A DNA stretch of 64,000 nucleotides from Roseibium aggregatum (GTDB taxonomy: Bacteria; Pseudomonadota; Alphaproteobacteria; Rhizobiales; Stappiaceae), in assembly GCF_014692675.1 (NCBI RefSeq), contig NZ_JABFCZ010000019.1:62001-126000 (forward strand), given 5' to 3'. A program made the translations under genes and the position numbers. Positions 45,963-55,273 of the stretch are shown here, one piece after another. Position 1 is the first letter of the stretch, and every line of letters begins with the position of its first letter. The notes below the pieces were generated by a model. The model worked only from the letters and a program-made list of their open reading frames with translations, had not been told where the DNA came from and did not search any database.

Positions 45963-46466
45963 ATGATCGATCCGAAGCCTTACCGGAAATTCGCAGCCTA
46001 CAACGCCGCAATGACAGCCAGGCTCTACGACACCTGCGCGCAGATGTCCGATGAAGACCGGAAGGCCGACCGCGGCGCCTTCTTCAAATCGGTCCATTCC
46101 ACGCTCAACCACCTGTTGTTCGCCGACCGTGTGTGGATGAGCCGTTTCACCGGCAAGGCATACGAATTCGGTGCCATGGGCGTCGATCTCTACGACGATT
46201 TTTCCGAGCTGAAAAACGCCCACCTGGAAATGGCCGGTGACATCGAAGCCTGGGCGGAGACCCTGACGCCGGAGTGGCTGTTAGGCGACCTGCGCTGGAC
46301 GAACATCGCGGGAACGGTGACCAGCGAGCAGCCGAAATGGCTGCTGGTCTCCCATCTCTTCAATCACCAGACCCATCACCGGGGCCAGATCACGACGCTT
46401 CTCACCCAGGCCGGGCTGGATATCGGCGTGACCGACCTGCCTTTCATTCCCGAATTCCAATCCTGA
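45963..46466 (+). CDS. DinB family protein
   Basis: A 167-residue four-helix protein of the DinB/YfiT-like superfamily, whose members are metal-dependent and often thiol or nucleophile transferases. Three histidine positions for a metal are visible: His46 in FKSVHSTLNHLL, and two in LFNHQTHHRGQ (about residues 138-141). The N-terminal FAAYNAAMTARLYDTCAQM is typical of this family in proteobacteria. The AGGAAGG ribosome site precedes the ATG. Substrate unknown; not related to the DNA polymerase called DinB. Confidence 0.92.
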   Translation: MIDPKPYRKFAAYNAAMTARLYDTCAQMSDEDRKADRGAFFKSVHSTLNHLLFADRVWMSRFTGKAYEFGAMGVDLYDDFSELKNAHLEMAGDIEAWAETLTPEWLLGDLRWTNIAGTVTSEQPKWLLVSHLFNHQTHHRGQITTLLTQAGLDIGVTDLPFIPEFQS

Positions 46467-46584
46467 ACGGCGACCCTCACAACCGCTGGTGTAACAAAAT
46501 TTCAACCCTATTTATGGCTAACCTGTAATTAATGGGTCCTGGCCCTAGGTTTCAGCGCTTCACCCGGAAACGAAGGACAGCGTC

Positions 46585-47064
46585 ATGCGCAAGCTGCTCA
46601 TCCCCGCCATCCTGATGGCCCTGTCGGCCTGTCAATCGTCGACGCAGGGCCCGTCGCGGCCACAGCCGACGCTTGATGTTCCGGACGGCGCCCAGAGCGT
46701 GACGATTGCTGCCGATCCGGCCGCTGTCCATGCCGCCCTGGTGGCGAGTGCCGCGGAAAAGGGGACGCCGATCGTCCAGGACGAGCCGAACATGGTGGTC
46801 ATGGAACGCCAGATGACCGGCGCGAACCCGGCGCTGGACGCGGAATTCGGTCCCTCCGACAACGGCCTGCGCGTCGTCAGGATCCGGGTGCGCTTTACCG
46901 GCGACACCTGCAAGACGGTCGCCGTGCAGGACCTGGCGGTGATCAACAACACCCATACGGCCCTGGAACAGAGTTTCGTTCTGCCCGGCAATCCGAACAC
47001 GATGGAAAGCCTGCAGGGCCTGAAGTCCCGCGCGGAACTGAACAGCTCCTGCCCGAAGTTTTGA
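46585..47064 (+). CDS. putative lipoprotein
   Basis: A 159-residue protein with a lipoprotein signal (MRKLLIPAILMALSAC, lipobox LSAC), so it is probably lipidated at Cys16. The mature part starts with a Ser/Pro/Gln-rich linker, then a small beta-alpha domain with IAADPAAVHAALVASAAEKGT and VMERQMTG, which recalls START/SRPBCC-like or lipoprotein-folded domains without a firm match. It lies between the DinB gene and cckA and is convergent with cckA, the stops being 13 bases apart. Confidence 0.7.
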   Translation: MRKLLIPAILMALSACQSSTQGPSRPQPTLDVPDGAQSVTIAADPAAVHAALVASAAEKGTPIVQDEPNMVVMERQMTGANPALDAEFGPSDNGLRVVRIRVRFTGDTCKTVAVQDLAVINNTHTALEQSFVLPGNPNTMESLQGLKSRAELNSSCPKF

Positions 47065-47076
47065 GCGAGGCCCGCC

Positions 47077-49626
47077 TCAGCTCGACAGGACTTCCTTCAC
47101 CGTGGTGGCGAGCTGCTTCAGCGTGAACGGCTTCGGCAGGAAGAAGAACTTCTCGTTTTCCGGCAGGTTTTCCTCAAAGGCGTCTTCCGCATAGCCAGAA
47201 ACGAAGATGATCTTCAGGTCGGGCCGCGTCTTGCGCAATTCCACAAGCAGCGTCGGCCCGTCCATTTCCGGCATGACCACGTCGGAGACCACCAGATCGA
47301 CCTCGCCGCCGGTCTCTTCCATCACTTCCAGGGCTTCCGTACCGGAACTCGCCTCGTGCACGGTGTAGCCGCGCGAGGCCAGCGCCCTGGCGGCAAAGGC
47401 CCGCACGGCCTCCTCGTCCTCCACCAGCAGGATCGATGCCGAACCGGTGAGATCGGCCACCTTTTCCGGCTCCGCCTGCGGCTCCGGCCTGGTTTCTTCC
47501 TCCACGGCGGGAATATATCTCGGCAGGAACAGGCGGAAAGTCGTGCCCGCATCGACCTCGCTGGTGCAGAAGATGAAACCGCCGGTCTGCTTGACGATGC
47601 CGTAGACGGTGGAAAGCCCGAGCCCGGTTCCCTTGCCGACTTCCTTGGTGGAGAAGAACGGATCGAAGATCTTTTCCATGACTTCCGGCGGCATGCCGGT
47701 ACCGGTGTCCTCGACCTCCACCAAGGTATATTCGCCCGGCGGCATGCCGCGGGTGTTCTCGAACTGGGTGGATTCGGCTTCCGAGACGTTTTTGGTGCTT
47801 ATGGTCAGACGCCCGCCGTCCGGCATTGCGTCGCCCGCGTTGACTGCCAGGTTGACGATCACCTGTTCCAGCTGGTTGAGATCGGCCATGACCGGCCACA
47901 GGTCCCGGCCGTGAATGACCTTCAGCTCCACCTTCTCGCCCAGAAGGCGGTCGAGCAGGATCGAGAGATCGGCCAGCACATCGTTGAGCTCCAGCCTTTG
48001 CGGCCGCAACGTCTGACGCCGCGAGAACGCCAGGAGCTGGCGCACCAGGCCGGCGGCCCGGTTCGCATTCTGCTTGATGTTCATGATGTCCTGGAACGAC
48101 GGGTCGGTCGGCCGGTGGCTTGCCAGCAGCAGGTCGGAGAAGCCGATGATCGCGGTCAGGACGTTGTTGAAGTCGTGCGCCACGCCGCCTGCGAGCTGCC
48201 CGATCGCCTGCATCTTCTGGCTTTGGGCGAACTGCGCTTCCAGCGCCCGCTGCTGGGTGGTTTCAAGCGCATAGACGATGGCGGCCTCGCCGTCGCCTTC
48301 GCCTTCCTGGACCGCCGAGACATAAAAGGTCGCCGACCTCGGATCGTTGCCGGCGGAAAGCGGAATGTCGATCGGCGAGATCTCGCCGATCCCGTTGGCT
48401 GCGGCCTTGAGCGCCTTGGACAGTTCCTCCCGGCCGCTTTCGGCCACATAGGCCTCGAGCTTCGGCGACTCCTCGTTGAGGTCGATGGCCCCGAACAGGC
48501 GCAGGAACGGCGCGTTGGTGCGCAACACCCGGCCTTCCTTGTCGAGCGAGGCGATGGCGATCGGCGTGTTGTTGAAGAAGCGGGCGAACCGTACTTCCGC
48601 GGCCCTGAGGGCTTCCGACGCCTCCTCGCCGCGCGAACGGTTGAGGACCAGCGTCCGGCTGTCCCCGGGCTGGCCGTTTTCGCCGAACGGCACACGGTGC
48701 AGCAGGCGGACCGGCAGCCCCCGCCCCTGCCGGGTCATGAAGTCGAGGTCGAAGGTTTCGCTCTTGACCTCGCCGGCCTGTCCCTTGATGGACCGGATCA
48801 GCTCGGCCCCGTCGCCGCTGACGATGGCATCGAGATCCAGTTCACCGATTTCGAACTGCGCCAGGTCGTAGCCGAGCCAGTCGGCAAGCGTAGCGTTCAG
48901 ATAGACGATCCGGCCTTCGCCGTCGCAGGAAAAGAAACCCGCGGGCGCATGATCTAGAAAATTGATGACCCGCTGAAGCTCCTGGAAGGAATTCTCCTGA
49001 TCCGCCCGGTCCCGGGTAATGTCCGCCAGTTGCCAGACGGTCAGGCGCCGTCCGCTGCCGCCGTCCTGGGGGCTGACCGACAACGGCCTGATGATCACCC
49101 GGTACCAGCGCGCACCGCCTTCGCCGCGGCCGAGCGGAAAGGGCATGCGGATTTCTTCCTGGGCCCGCCGCCCGTCACGCATGGCCTGGGACAGGCGGAA
49201 TATCGCGTCGGCCGCATCCGGATCGCTGGAAAAAACCCGCTCCAGCGCCCGGACATCCGCTGCCGTCTCCGCACCCGTCAGGTCCGCATAGGCCTGGTTG
49301 GCATAGATCAGCCGGCCCTCGGTGTCGGTGATAAGCGCGCCTTCGCCGAGCGTGTTCAAAAAAGCGGATGCGATCGGATTGCCGCTCTGCCGGGAGGACA
49401 GTTTCAAAAAGCCGATGGCTCCGGCGAACAGGCAGAACACGCCGACCACGGCCAGAATACCGAGCAGACCGAGGACGAACGGCTGGGCCCGGGCCTTGTC
49501 CATCACGGCAAAGCCTGACGCGGCACCGACCAGCACCAGCGCCAGCAGGATCAGCAGCCAAATGTTGCCGGAACGTTCCGGCCGGTCGATCATCGGCTCG
49601 CGCGGCGTGCCGTCCTCGTCATTCAT
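47077..49626 (-). CDS. cckA: hybrid histidine kinase CckA
   Basis: An 849-residue membrane hybrid kinase. Two membrane helices (about 22-41 and 49-72) precede PAS domains (about 85-210, 215-330 and 345-455). The HisKA domain has the phospho-histidine His484 in GVAHDFNN, followed by the N box near 592-600 and G boxes ([20 protein letters not shown]; about 638-674). A receiver domain (about 731-849) carries the phosphate acceptor Asp782 ([10 protein letters not shown]). This is the architecture of CckA, which with ChpT controls CtrA and hence cell cycle, motility and surface traits. It lies 136 bases downstream of flhB on the same strand. Confidence 0.94.
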   Translation of the reverse strand: MNDEDGTPREPMIDRPERSGNIWLLILLALVLVGAASGFAVMDKARAQPFVLGLLGILAVVGVFCLFAGAIGFLKLSSRQSGNPIASAFLNTLGEGALITDTEGRLIYANQAYADLTGAETAADVRALERVFSSDPDAADAIFRLSQAMRDGRRAQEEIRMPFPLGRGEGGARWYRVIIRPLSVSPQDGGSGRRLTVWQLADITRDRADQENSFQELQRVINFLDHAPAGFFSCDGEGRIVYLNATLADWLGYDLAQFEIGELDLDAIVSGDGAELIRSIKGQAGEVKSETFDLDFMTRQGRGLPVRLLHRVPFGENGQPGDSRTLVLNRSRGEEASEALRAAEVRFARFFNNTPIAIASLDKEGRVLRTNAPFLRLFGAIDLNEESPKLEAYVAESGREELSKALKAAANGIGEISPIDIPLSAGNDPRSATFYVSAVQEGEGDGEAAIVYALETTQQRALEAQFAQSQKMQAIGQLAGGVAHDFNNVLTAIIGFSDLLLASHRPTDPSFQDIMNIKQNANRAAGLVRQLLAFSRRQTLRPQRLELNDVLADLSILLDRLLGEKVELKVIHGRDLWPVMADLNQLEQVIVNLAVNAGDAMPDGGRLTISTKNVSEAESTQFENTRGMPPGEYTLVEVEDTGTGMPPEVMEKIFDPFFSTKEVGKGTGLGLSTVYGIVKQTGGFIFCTSEVDAGTTFRLFLPRYIPAVEEETRPEPQAEPEKVADLTGSASILLVEDEEAVRAFAARALASRGYTVHEASSGTEALEVMEETGGEVDLVVSDVVMPEMDGPTLLVELRKTRPDLKIIFVSGYAEDAFEENLPENEKFFFLPKPFTLKQLATTVKEVLSS

Positions 49627-49762
49627 TCTGTCACTCCCTGGCCCGAATCGTCCTGACGGGCCCAGCCCAGCATTCTGCGCATTTCAGCCAATTTCAACCG
49701 CTCTCAGGCCCCGGAACCGGGCCAGAGCCCATCAATCCCCTGTCCGCAGGTGTTTACCGGCC

Positions 49763-50842
49763 CTAATTCGCCCGCCAGCTGGTCTTTTTGCGCATCCGGA
49801 ACACGAAGCCGATGACCTCGGCGACCGCCTTGTAATGGTCTTCGGGAACCATCTGATCGATGTCGACGGTGGCATAAAGGGCGCGCGCGAGCGGCGGGTT
49901 CTCGACCACCGGGATATCGTTTTCCCTGGCGACTTCCCGGATCTTGAGGGCGACCGCATCCGTTCCCTTGGCAAGGCACACGGGCGCGCCCATGCCGTCT
50001 TCGTATTTCAGGGCCACCGCATAGTGCGTCGGGTTGGTCACCACGACCGTCGCCTGAGGCACGGCCGCCATCATGCGCTTGCGGCTGCGTTCCATCCTCA
50101 ACTGGCGGATCTTGCCCTTGATCTGCGGATCCCCTTCCGTCTGCTTGTATTCTTCCTTCACTTCGCGCAGCGACATGCGCTGTTTCTTCAGCCATTTCTG
50201 GCGCTGATAGATGAAATCCGCACCGGCCACCACGGTCATCACCGCGAGCACGGCGGCAAGCAATTGCAGCACCAAGGCGCGGGCTTCGACCAGCAACACC
50301 GTAGGATCGGAGAAGATCATGACCTCGGCTTCGTCCTTGTGCGGCCACAGGACCGCGCCCATCAGCGCGCCGACGATCGAGATCTTCGCCATGCCCTTGG
50401 CGAAGTTGACCAGGCTGTCTGCCGAAAATAGCCGCTTGAACCCGGACACTGGCGAGATCTTCGACAGTTTCGGTTTGATCGTCTCCGCCGTGAACACCAG
50501 CTGGTGCTGAACCAGGTTACCGGCCACCGCCATCAGCACCAGGGCCAAGAGGGGCAGGCCGATAATCAGCGCGACCGACTGTCCCGTATCCCGCCACAGC
50601 GATCTCAGGGCAAAGCTGTCGACCGGGATCTGGGCGGCATGCTCCATGTAGCCTTTCATCAGCTTGCCGAGGGAAGACGCGATGTCCGGCGAAAAAATGC
50701 CAATCAGCATCGTGGTTCCCGCAAGAGCGAACCACGTGCTGACTTCCATGGATTTGGGAACGTCCCCCTTATCATGCGCTTCCTTCAAGCGCTTTTGCGT
50801 GGGGTCCTCGGTTTTCTCCGAATCGTCGGAATCGTCGGCCAT
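49763..50842 (-). CDS. flhB: flagellar export switch protein FlhB
   Basis: A 359-residue FlhB, the export gate component that switches substrate class from rod/hook to filament proteins. Four membrane helices (about residues 30-215) are followed by the cytoplasmic domain with the self-cleavage site NPTH in VVVTNPTHYAVALKYEDG, near residue 270. The N-terminal acidic, Asp/Glu-rich leader (DDSDDSEKTEDPTQKRLKEA) is typical. It lies at the end of a leftward flagellar unit and 10 bases downstream of fliR. Confidence 0.96.
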   Translation of the reverse strand: MADDSDDSEKTEDPTQKRLKEAHDKGDVPKSMEVSTWFALAGTTMLIGIFSPDIASSLGKLMKGYMEHAAQIPVDSFALRSLWRDTGQSVALIIGLPLLALVLMAVAGNLVQHQLVFTAETIKPKLSKISPVSGFKRLFSADSLVNFAKGMAKISIVGALMGAVLWPHKDEAEVMIFSDPTVLLVEARALVLQLLAAVLAVMTVVAGADFIYQRQKWLKKQRMSLREVKEEYKQTEGDPQIKGKIRQLRMERSRKRMMAAVPQATVVVTNPTHYAVALKYEDGMGAPVCLAKGTDAVALKIREVARENDIPVVENPPLARALYATVDIDQMVPEDHYKAVAEVIGFVFRMRKKTSWRAN

Positions 50843-50851
50843 AGCGTTCCC

Positions 50852-51625
50852 CTACCCCGCCGTGAACATGCCGAGCGCCTTCTGGAAATGATCCATGTAG
50901 AAGGTCATGATAGCACCCAGCAGGACGAGAAGAAGGGCCAGCCCGATCACGATGTTCACGGGCATGGCGATGAAGAAGATCTGCATCTGCGGCATCAGCT
51001 TGTTGAGCAGGCCGAGGCCGAAATAAAACACGATGCCGACCACGATGAACGGCGCGGCCATGCGCACCGCGACGGAAAACACGTCGGCGACCGTCTGGGT
51101 CGCCATGGCGGCGAAATCCCCCAATGGCAGCCAGTGCCCCGGCGGGAACATGGCAAAGCTGTCATGCAGAGCCGAAATCACCAGGTAATGGCTGTTGGTG
51201 ACAAAGACCAGGGTCACGCCGAGGATGGACAGATAGTTGCCGAACAGGGCGCCCTGCTGTCCGGCATTGCTGATATCCGTACCGAGCGCGAATGCCATTC
51301 CGGACTGGCTGGCGATGATGACGCCTGCCGTCTGCAGGGTGAAGGCCACCAGTTTCGCACAAAGCCCCACCGCGAATCCGACGGCCAGTTCTCCGCCGAA
51401 AAGAGTGAGCAGATGCAGGAGGTTGTCGGTGACATTCGCCGGATAGGTTGCAGATCCTGTCGGATAGAGGATAAGCGTGAGAGCGAGCGCTATTGTCAGG
51501 CGGAGGCGCGCCGGAATGGAGGACTCGCCGAGCGCGGGCATGATCATGATCATGGTGCCGAGGCGGGCGAACATGAGCATGAAAACTGCGGCGATCTCCG
51601 GCAGGAAGGACAGCTGCAGGGTCAT
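50852..51625 (-). CDS. fliR: flagellar export protein FliR
   Basis: A 257-residue polytopic membrane protein of the flagellar type III export gate (FliPQR). The family has about six helices, as seen here, with the conserved MFARLGTMIMIMPALGESSIPARLRL near the N terminus. It forms the gate with FliP and FliQ, which are encoded nearby. The gene is 20 bases after fliQ and 10 bases before flhB on the same strand, a tight export-gate operon. Confidence 0.95.
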   Translation of the reverse strand: MTLQLSFLPEIAAVFMLMFARLGTMIMIMPALGESSIPARLRLTIALALTLILYPTGSATYPANVTDNLLHLLTLFGGELAVGFAVGLCAKLVAFTLQTAGVIIASQSGMAFALGTDISNAGQQGALFGNYLSILGVTLVFVTNSHYLVISALHDSFAMFPPGHWLPLGDFAAMATQTVADVFSVAVRMAAPFIVVGIVFYFGLGLLNKLMPQMQIFFIAMPVNIVIGLALLLVLLGAIMTFYMDHFQKALGMFTAG

Positions 51626-51644
51626 GCCGGCACCCCGCCCTGCT

Positions 51645-51911
51645 TCAAGACGTCGAGAGGATCAGCTCGCCGATCCGCGCCATGAACGCGGCAAGCGTCT
51701 GGCCCATGAACGGCAAGGTGATCAGCAGGGTCAGGAAAATAGCGAGAATCTTCGGAACGAACACCAGCGTCATTTCCTGGATCTGGGTCAGCGCCTGAAA
51801 CAGGGCGATGACCACACCCACGACAAGACCGACGATCATTACCGGACCGGCCACCAGGATCATGGTCCAGACGCCTTCACGGGCGATATCGAGCACTTCG
51901 CCGCCGGTCAC
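51645..51911 (-). CDS. fliQ: flagellar export protein FliQ
   Basis: An 88-residue two-helix membrane protein, the FliQ subunit of the export gate. The conserved VGLVVGVVIALFQALTQIQEMTL is present and length is right. Translation starts at a GTG at 51911 (MTGGEVLDIAREG). It follows fliE by 37 bases and precedes fliR by 20. Confidence 0.95.
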   Translation of the reverse strand: MTGGEVLDIAREGVWTMILVAGPVMIVGLVVGVVIALFQALTQIQEMTLVFVPKILAIFLTLLITLPFMGQTLAAFMARIGELILSTS

Positions 51912-51948
51912 GTGTCCGTTCCCCCTTCGTCAAAGGTCAATGGGCCGG

Positions 51949-52263
51949 TCAGATCGGCATCCGCATGATTTCCTCGTAAGCCGAAATCACCCGGTCGCGG
52001 ACCGTCACCATCGTTTCGAGAGCTACTTCGGTTTCCGAGATTGCCGTGACCACGTCAACAACATCTGTCTTGCCTTCCACAAGACCGATGGACTTCTGGT
52101 CGGCGTCCCGGCCCTTGTCGACGACGGTTTCCACTGCGTCTTGAACCATTTGGCCGAAATTCGGGCTGTTCCGGTCCGGCTGAAGATCTTCCGTCCCCGC
52201 CGTCGACTGCGCCAGCCGCGCAGCCATCTGATAGGCATTACTGGCAATGGTCGGTGTGGACAT
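51949..52263 (-). CDS. fliE: flagellar hook-basal body protein FliE
   Basis: A 104-residue FliE, the adaptor that joins the MS ring or export gate to the rod. The C-terminal family segment (DVVDVVTAISETEVALETMVTVRDRVISAYEEIMRMPI) is complete, and the length is normal. It follows flgC by 53 bases on the same strand and is part of the flgB-flgC-fliE-fliQ-fliR-flhB unit, the rod and export genes expected together. Confidence 0.95.
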   Translation of the reverse strand: MSTPTIASNAYQMAARLAQSTAGTEDLQPDRNSPNFGQMVQDAVETVVDKGRDADQKSIGLVEGKTDVVDVVTAISETEVALETMVTVRDRVISAYEEIMRMPI

Positions 52264-52316
52264 TGCGTTTCAATCCTTTTCGTTGAGTCGCTGATCGCGG
52301 GGGCTGTCTGCCCGGC

Positions 52317-52727
52317 TCAAGCGCGCAGAATATCGATCGTCCTTTGCACCATCCGGCGGGTCGCCTGGATGACGTTCAGGTTCGCCTCGTAGGACCGCTG
52401 CGCCTGACGCATGTCCACGGTCTCGACGAGCGTGTTGACATTCGGCCGGCGCACGAACCCCTGCGCGTTGGCGGCCGGATGGCCCGGCTCGTAACGCTCC
52501 ACGAAATCCGTCTGGTCTTCCGCGATCCGTCCGAGTTCGACCACCTCGGCGCCGATCTCCTTGTCATAGTGGCTCTTGAAGGTCGGGATCTTGCGCCGGT
52601 AGGGGTCTTCGTCCGGCGTCCGCCCGGTCGAATCGGCGTTTGCGATGTTTTCGGCGATGACCTGCATCCGGTTGTTCTGCGCCTTGAGGCCCGAAGCCGA
52701 AACGAACAGTGCCTTGATCAGATCCAT
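52317..52727 (-). CDS. flgC: flagellar rod protein FlgC
   Basis: A 136-residue proximal rod protein. The N-terminal family pattern (SASGLKAQNNRMQVIAENIANADST) and the C-terminal QRSYEANLNVIQATRRMVQRTIDIL mark it as FlgC. Length is typical. An AGGAGAAC ribosome site precedes the ATG. It lies 27 bases downstream of flgB and 53 bases before fliE. Confidence 0.96.
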   Translation of the reverse strand: MDLIKALFVSASGLKAQNNRMQVIAENIANADSTGRTPDEDPYRRKIPTFKSHYDKEIGAEVVELGRIAEDQTDFVERYEPGHPAANAQGFVRRPNVNTLVETVDMRQAQRSYEANLNVIQATRRMVQRTIDILRA

Positions 52728-52754
52728 GTGGGTTCTCCTGTACGTTCACTCAGG

Positions 52755-53159
52755 TCATGCATTCTTGGACAGCGCGGTACGGATCAGCCCGAGGCTGCGC
52801 GTGTAAATGGCGGAGGCCGCCTGGAAATCCATCTGGTTCTCCGCGACCTTCATCATCTGCTCTTCAAGGACGACGTTGTTGCCACTGGGCGTGACCTCGA
52901 ACATGTCCTTTTTCTCAACCTTGCCCGAATCCGGCGATATCATCGCGCCCGACAGGTGCCCGGCCTCGGTCCGGACGGCTTGCAGGCCGAAGTTCTCCCG
53001 TCCGAGATGATCGGCGAAATCGTAATCCTTCAGTTCCTTGGCCTTGTAATCGGGCGTGTCCGCGTTCGCGACATTCTCTGCCAGCACCGACTGTCGGACC
53101 TGGTGCCATTGCATTTTCGATTTCAAAGCCTGAAACAGGGGCAGATCGGTTATGGCCAT
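52755..53159 (-). CDS. flgB: flagellar rod protein FlgB
   Basis: A 134-residue proximal rod protein, first gene of the leftward flagellar unit. The rod signature is SVLAENVANADTPDYKAKEL, and the C-terminal amphipathic helix (DFQAASAIYTRSLGLIRTALSKN) is present. I start at the ATG at 53159; a GTG at 53171 would add four residues, and neither has a good ribosome site. A perfect CtrA box (TTAA-N7-TTAAC) lies about 50 bases upstream, suggesting CtrA control of the unit. Confidence 0.94.
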   Translation of the reverse strand: MAITDLPLFQALKSKMQWHQVRQSVLAENVANADTPDYKAKELKDYDFADHLGRENFGLQAVRTEAGHLSGAMISPDSGKVEKKDMFEVTPSGNNVVLEEQMMKVAENQMDFQAASAIYTRSLGLIRTALSKNA

Positions 53160-53491
53160 GCGAGTCACCAATTGTTAACGAATTAGGCAAACTTTGCCGA
53201 CCAGAAGGTTAACGAAAAGTTAACGCGCACCTCATCCTCCGGGTGCAGACCTGCAGAAAACCGTGGAAGGTCAATGCCAGCCTTTGCAATTTGCAAGATT
53301 TAAGGCCCTGATGGCGGGCAGAATTTTCCCATTTCTGTTAACCTCGAAAAATGAGGGGGATTCGATAGCGCGCGCTGCCGCAACTGGCAAAAATGCGGTG
53401 GATCAACGCAGCGATCGGCAATAACAAGACTGCATGAATGAGTGCGGCCGGTGGTAAAGGCCCGCTTGGCGAGCCTGAGTTCGAGGGAAGT
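53160..53491. other. divergent intergenic region flgB / fliO
   Basis: These 332 bases separate the leftward flgB unit from rightward fliO. They hold a perfect CtrA box at 53209-53224, an additional TTAAC at 53175-53179 and a TTAACC at 53338-53343, and an AT-rich tract at about 53285-53350. The fliO ribosome site (GAGGGAAG) lies at its right end. I see no gene. Confidence 0.6.
53209..53224. promoter_or_regulatory. CtrA-binding site upstream of flgB
   Basis: TTAA at 53209-53212, seven bases, then TTAAC at 53220-53224: a full match to the CtrA consensus TTAA-N7-TTAAC. It lies 50 bases before the flgB start. The kinase CckA is encoded at the far end of the same run of leftward genes. Confidence 0.75.
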
Positions 53492-55273
53492 ATGTACACT
53501 TTGATTGAAAACACCTTTGGCATCAGCGACGGATTGGCGCGCGCCTTGACCTTCGCCATCGCGCTCGCGGTCGTCCTGGCCCTCTTTGCGCTCCTCATCT
53601 TCGTCATCAACCGCCTGGCGGGTACGCGCAATCTTTCGGTCAGGAACAGGCAGCCCCGACTGGCCATCATGGATAGCGCGAGCGTCGACACAAGGCGTCG
53701 CCTTGTCCTGGTGCGACGGGACAACATCGAGCATCTGATCCTGATCGGGGGGCCGAGCGATGTGGTCGTGGAACAGGGAATTATCCGCGGAACGCCGCTT
53801 GCAGCCGGACATCCCCGCCAGCAGCCGACCCTGACCAACGGAAATGCCCAGATACCGAACATGGAGGGCATGGCCGCATCGGTTCCCGCACCCGGCGCCG
53901 CACCGACCGGCCAGCCGTATCCGGAACCGGCTGCCCCTGTTTCGTCTCCTGTTCCGGCCGCCGCGACCGGCCAGGTCGAGGCTCCGCAACGGATCACGCC
54001 GCCTCAGCCCGCACCATCGCAGGCTCCCGTTTCACCCGCAGCGGACGCAGCGCCCCAGGCTCCGGCAGCGAGAGCGGCAGCAAGCAGTGGCAGCGCCACC
54101 GTTTCCTCCCTGCGCTCAAGGCTCGGCGACCTGACCAGAACGGCGGGCAAATCGGTCGGCAAATCCCAACCGCAATCGGCAGCGACCCCACCTTCAACGA
54201 CACAGCCCTTAAAGACCGGCGCCTCGGTCTCCGCCTTCTCCAGGCCCCCGTCCGCGATCAAGCCGCAGGACGCCGGTAAACAGGAGTTTGGCAAGAAGGA
54301 CGAAAGCGGCGCGCCCGCACAGCCCGAACGCCGGGAACCGCAGGTCTCCCAGGCCGCCGTCTCAAAACCGGCACCCGCCCCCCAGTCCCCTCAACCGCCT
54401 CGCGCCTCGGAACGGCCGGCAGCACAGGCGCCGACAGAAGAAACTCCTGCGACCGGTTTCGCGCGTACCCTGGCCAGACCGCTCGCCAGCCGTCCGTCAG
54501 CGCCCAGACCCGTCGGACCGACCAGAACGGTTTCGCCCCCCTCTTCCGGTCCTGCCGCCAAGGCCCTGACCGCCTTTCCGAAAGCCCCTCTGGAAGAACG
54601 GAAAGAACCGGTGATGGATGCCAAACCGGCACCGGCCGCCGAAAGCGCTGCCGAAGCCAAGGCCTCCCCTGCACAACAGGCTGCGGACGCCGGCACAGCC
54701 GGCCAGCCGGCGGAAGCCCCGGCAGTCGAAGCAACGCCGACGACGCCCCCGTCTCCGGCCGCAGAAGTGAAGCCCGAACCGTCTCACGTTGAAAAAGCCT
54801 CTACGGAGCAAAGTGCGCCGGAAAAGGCGACTTCAGAAAAGGCAGGAGCAGAAGAACCGGCAGCGCCGGTTGAGACGGAAAAGGCTGCGGCCGTGAAGGA
54901 AGCAGACCTGCCGGAAGAAGCCGCGGCGGAAACGCCTGCAGCGGAAAAGGCAGATACTGCGGCGACGGAAGCGACCGAAGGTGAAGCCCCTGCCGAGGCA
55001 AAGGCGGAAGAGGCCGACGCCGTGAAGAAACCGGACGCCGATGCCCAGGCCGAAACGGCTAAGGAAAACGCCCCTGAGGCCGGCAAGACGACGGAAGACG
55101 ACAAGACGGAAAGCCCGGAGCAGGCCTCAACGGCCGACGCCGGTGAAAAGGACGCGAAAGCGGAAGACAAGAAACCGGAAAATGGGCAACCGACTCCGGA
55201 TGCCGAGGCCAATCCGATTGAGGACGAAATGGCAAAGCTTCTGGATGAAATCCACGGAAATCAAAAAGCATGA
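53492..55273 (+). CDS. fliO: FliO-like flagellar protein with long low-complexity tail
   Basis: A 593-residue protein. The first 105 or so residues are FliO-like: one membrane helix (about 18-40), then a small domain with MDSASVDTRRRLVLVRRDNIEHLILIGG. FliO helps assemble the FliP ring of the export gate, and fliP follows at once, overlapping by four bases (ATGA). From about residue 115 to 580 the protein is low-complexity, first Pro/Ala/Ser-rich, then Ala/Glu/Lys-rich, and ends with a short helix (NPIEDEMAKLLDEIHGNQK). Typical FliO is about 90-150 residues. I start at the ATG at 53492 (ribosome site GAGGGAAG). Confidence 0.85.
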   Translation: MYTLIENTFGISDGLARALTFAIALAVVLALFALLIFVINRLAGTRNLSVRNRQPRLAIMDSASVDTRRRLVLVRRDNIEHLILIGGPSDVVVEQGIIRGTPLAAGHPRQQPTLTNGNAQIPNMEGMAASVPAPGAAPTGQPYPEPAAPVSSPVPAAATGQVEAPQRITPPQPAPSQAPVSPAADAAPQAPAARAAASSGSATVSSLRSRLGDLTRTAGKSVGKSQPQSAATPPSTTQPLKTGASVSAFSRPPSAIKPQDAGKQEFGKKDESGAPAQPERREPQVSQAAVSKPAPAPQSPQPPRASERPAAQAPTEETPATGFARTLARPLASRPSAPRPVGPTRTVSPPSSGPAAKALTAFPKAPLEERKEPVMDAKPAPAAESAAEAKASPAQQAADAGTAGQPAEAPAVEATPTTPPSPAAEVKPEPSHVEKASTEQSAPEKATSEKAGAEEPAAPVETEKAAAVKEADLPEEAAAETPAAEKADTAATEATEGEAPAEAKAEEADAVKKPDADAQAETAKENAPEAGKTTEDDKTESPEQASTADAGEKDAKAEDKKPENGQPTPDAEANPIEDEMAKLLDEIHGNQKA

